Source of the DNA: Haloarcula japonica DSM 6131
Lineage (GTDB): Archaea; Halobacteriota; Halobacteria; Halobacteriales; Haloarculaceae
Length of the DNA: 64,000 nt
Assembly (NCBI RefSeq): GCF_000336635.1
Contig: NZ_AOLY01000005.1
Coordinates: 41,757 to 105,756 of the forward strand
Direction: 5' to 3'
In this document: positions 62,997 through 64,000 of the stretch, piece by piece
Layout: every line of letters begins with the position of its first letter
How positions within the stretch are numbered: position 1 is the stretch's first letter
Made by a program: the position numbers and the translations under genes
The notes under the pieces: generated by a model
The model's database searches: none
What the model was told of the DNA's origin: nothing
The model's input: the letters and a program-made list of their open reading frames with translations, nothing else

Positions 62997-63584
62997 ATGA
63001 CTGACCGGACGGCAGCCGTCACGCGGACCACGGCCGAGACGGACATCGAGGTCACGCTCGACGTCGACGGCGACGGCGACAGCACCATCGACACCGGCAT
63101 CGGCTTCTTCGACCACATGCTCGACTCGTTCTCGACCCACGGGCTGTTCGACCTGACCGTGCAGTGTGACGGCGATTTGGACATCGACGACCACCACACC
63201 GTCGAAGACGTCGCCATCACGCTCGGCGAGGCGCTCACTGAGGCGCTGGACGACAAGCGCGGCATCCGCCGGTTCGCCGACCGCAGGGTCCCGCTGGACG
63301 AGGCGGTCGCGAGCGTCGTCGTCGACATCTCCGGCCGGCCGTACTTCGAGTTTGACGGCGAGTTCTCGCAGGACTCTGTCGGCGGGATGACCAGCCACAT
63401 GGCCAAGCACTTCTGTCGCTCGCTGTCGATGAACGCCGGGCTGACGCTGCACTGTGGCGTCGAGGGCGAGAACGCTCACCACGAGATTGAGGCACTGTTC
63501 AAGGGGCTGGCTCGGGCACTCGACGACGCGACCCGTATCGACGAGCGACGGTCCGACGTGGCGAGCACGAAGGGAGAACTGTAG
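62997..63584 (+). CDS. hisB: Imidazoleglycerol-phosphate dehydratase
   Basis: 195 aa, monofunctional form. Two metal-binding motifs: [12 protein letters not shown] (66-77) and [15 protein letters not shown] near the C-terminus. Sixth step of histidine synthesis. Other his genes are not in the window. Start at 62997, 42 bases after the hydrolase gene. Confidence 0.95.
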   Translation: MTDRTAAVTRTTAETDIEVTLDVDGDGDSTIDTGIGFFDHMLDSFSTHGLFDLTVQCDGDLDIDDHHTVEDVAITLGEALTEALDDKRGIRRFADRRVPLDEAVASVVVDISGRPYFEFDGEFSQDSVGGMTSHMAKHFCRSLSMNAGLTLHCGVEGENAHHEIEALFKGLARALDDATRIDERRSDVASTKGEL

Positions 63585-63650
63585 CCGACCGCGACCCCTC
63601 GTTTCGACCGCTGTCGGCATCGATTAGTGGCCTCGCGTCCACCCTTCCGT

Positions 63651-63965
63651 ATGTTCGACGAGATTATGCAGAAATTCGAGGACTCTCCCGGCCAGCAGGA
63701 CGTCATCCGCCTGCTGCTGGAACGGGGGTTCTCCGTCAACGAGGATGGCCGCGTCGTCTCGGGTGGTATCGAGATCCCGAACACGGGGATCGCCCGCGAG
63801 GCCGACGTCGACCGCCGCGTGGTCAACGCCACGACGGACGCGATTCTCGACGACGACGACCTGCGGCGCATCTTCCGCAACATCTCTTCCGTGCCGAGTC
63901 TGCTCGATCTCGCCCCGGTGCTCGACCTGCATGCGGTGACCGTCACCGTTCGGGCCGCCGACGAG
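63651..63965 (+). CDS. ACT-domain amino-acid-binding regulator, truncated by contig end
   Basis: 105 visible residues: MFDEIMQKFEDSPGQQDVIR, GFSVNEDGRVVSGGIEIP and LDLHAVTVTVRAADE. The N-terminal part resembles a winged helix; the last residues begin an ACT beta strand, as in haloarchaeal predicted regulators of amino-acid metabolism. Sequence after 63965 is adaptor, so the true C-terminus is unknown. Confidence 0.7.
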
Positions 63966-64000
63966 CTGTCTCTTATACACATCTCTGAGCGGGCTGGCAA
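63966..64000. other. Nextera/Tn5 mosaic end and library adaptor (artefact)
   Basis: 63966-63984 is CTGTCTCTTATACACATCT, the reverse complement of the Tn5 mosaic end used in tagmentation libraries. 63985-64000 (CTGAGCGGGCTGGCAA) continues into an early Nextera adaptor. The translated frames here contain SLIHIS on the plus strand and MCIRDS and MYKRQ on the minus strand, familiar adaptor-peptide artefacts. This stretch is not native DNA and marks an assembly contig end. Confidence 0.95.

Noticed and set aside
63476..64000. Minus-strand frames entering from the right end (MCIRDS, MYKRQ)
   Set aside because: Their starts are translated library adaptor; the rest is antisense to hisB and the ACT-type gene.

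Overview
The window looks like a piece of a haloarchaeal (class Halobacteria) chromosome, probably a Haloarcula-type organism. The evidence is the high G+C sequence, strongly acidic predicted proteins, Tat-dependent lipoproteins, short or absent leaders behind A/T-rich TATA boxes, an archaellin, a SAMP2 ubiquitin-like modifier, an archaeal clamp-loader subunit, a conditioned-medium-induced protein and several haloarchaea-specific small proteins. Genus is inference only. The right end is an assembly artefact: bases 63966-64000 are a Nextera/Tn5 mosaic end plus library adaptor, so native sequence stops at 63965 inside a gene. The left end cuts hemL.

Region 1 (1-20.7 kb) is a nitrogen-assimilation and signalling block lying between two tetrapyrrole genes that point the same way, hemL (left edge) and hemB (19.7-20.7 kb). 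It holds assimilatory nitrate reductase (nasA), two divergent NarK-type transporters, ferredoxin-dependent nitrite reductase (nirA), an orphan ABC binding lipoprotein, a CheC-type phosphatase, an amtB-glnK-lrp operon, a soluble transducer fused to a degenerate KaiC-like domain, an overlapping PAS histidine kinase, and a DUF4129/DUF7269/DUF58/DUF7519 operon. An exact 18-bp element is shared by the regions upstream of nasA and the second narK.

Region 2 (20.7-41 kb) is mixed housekeeping: a CinA-like protein, an RCK protein with a channel-like membrane part, a large membrane Fe-S oxidoreductase, cmi4, a stand-alone Cas4-like protein, a threonylcarbamoyl-AMP synthase / cysteine-less peroxiredoxin / glutaredoxin operon, a CNNM/CorC transporter, a CobW GTPase with a His-rich loop, a Get3/ArsA ATPase, CstA, a PiT phosphate transporter and several haloarchaeal hypotheticals.

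Region 3 (41-64 kb) contains a TAXI-type TRAP transporter operon (binding protein, DUF1850, fused DctQM), upp, two phosphohexomutases, rpiA, a 55-aa histone-fold protein, larB, GIY-YIG, RDD and GNAT proteins, samp2, rfcS, a solitary archaellin gene, alaS, a CPA-type antiporter with RCK domains, an alpha/beta hydrolase with no nucleophile serine, hisB and a truncated ACT-type protein.

No rRNA, tRNA, CRISPR array or intact insertion sequence was recognised. The most notable signals are the shared nitrate-gene element, the short ORFs abutting or overlapping the starts of three nitrate genes, the transducer-KaiC-like fusion with its overlapping kinase, and a set of proteins that keep a fold but have lost catalytic residues (peroxiredoxin, Cas4-like, hydrolase, KaiC-like).
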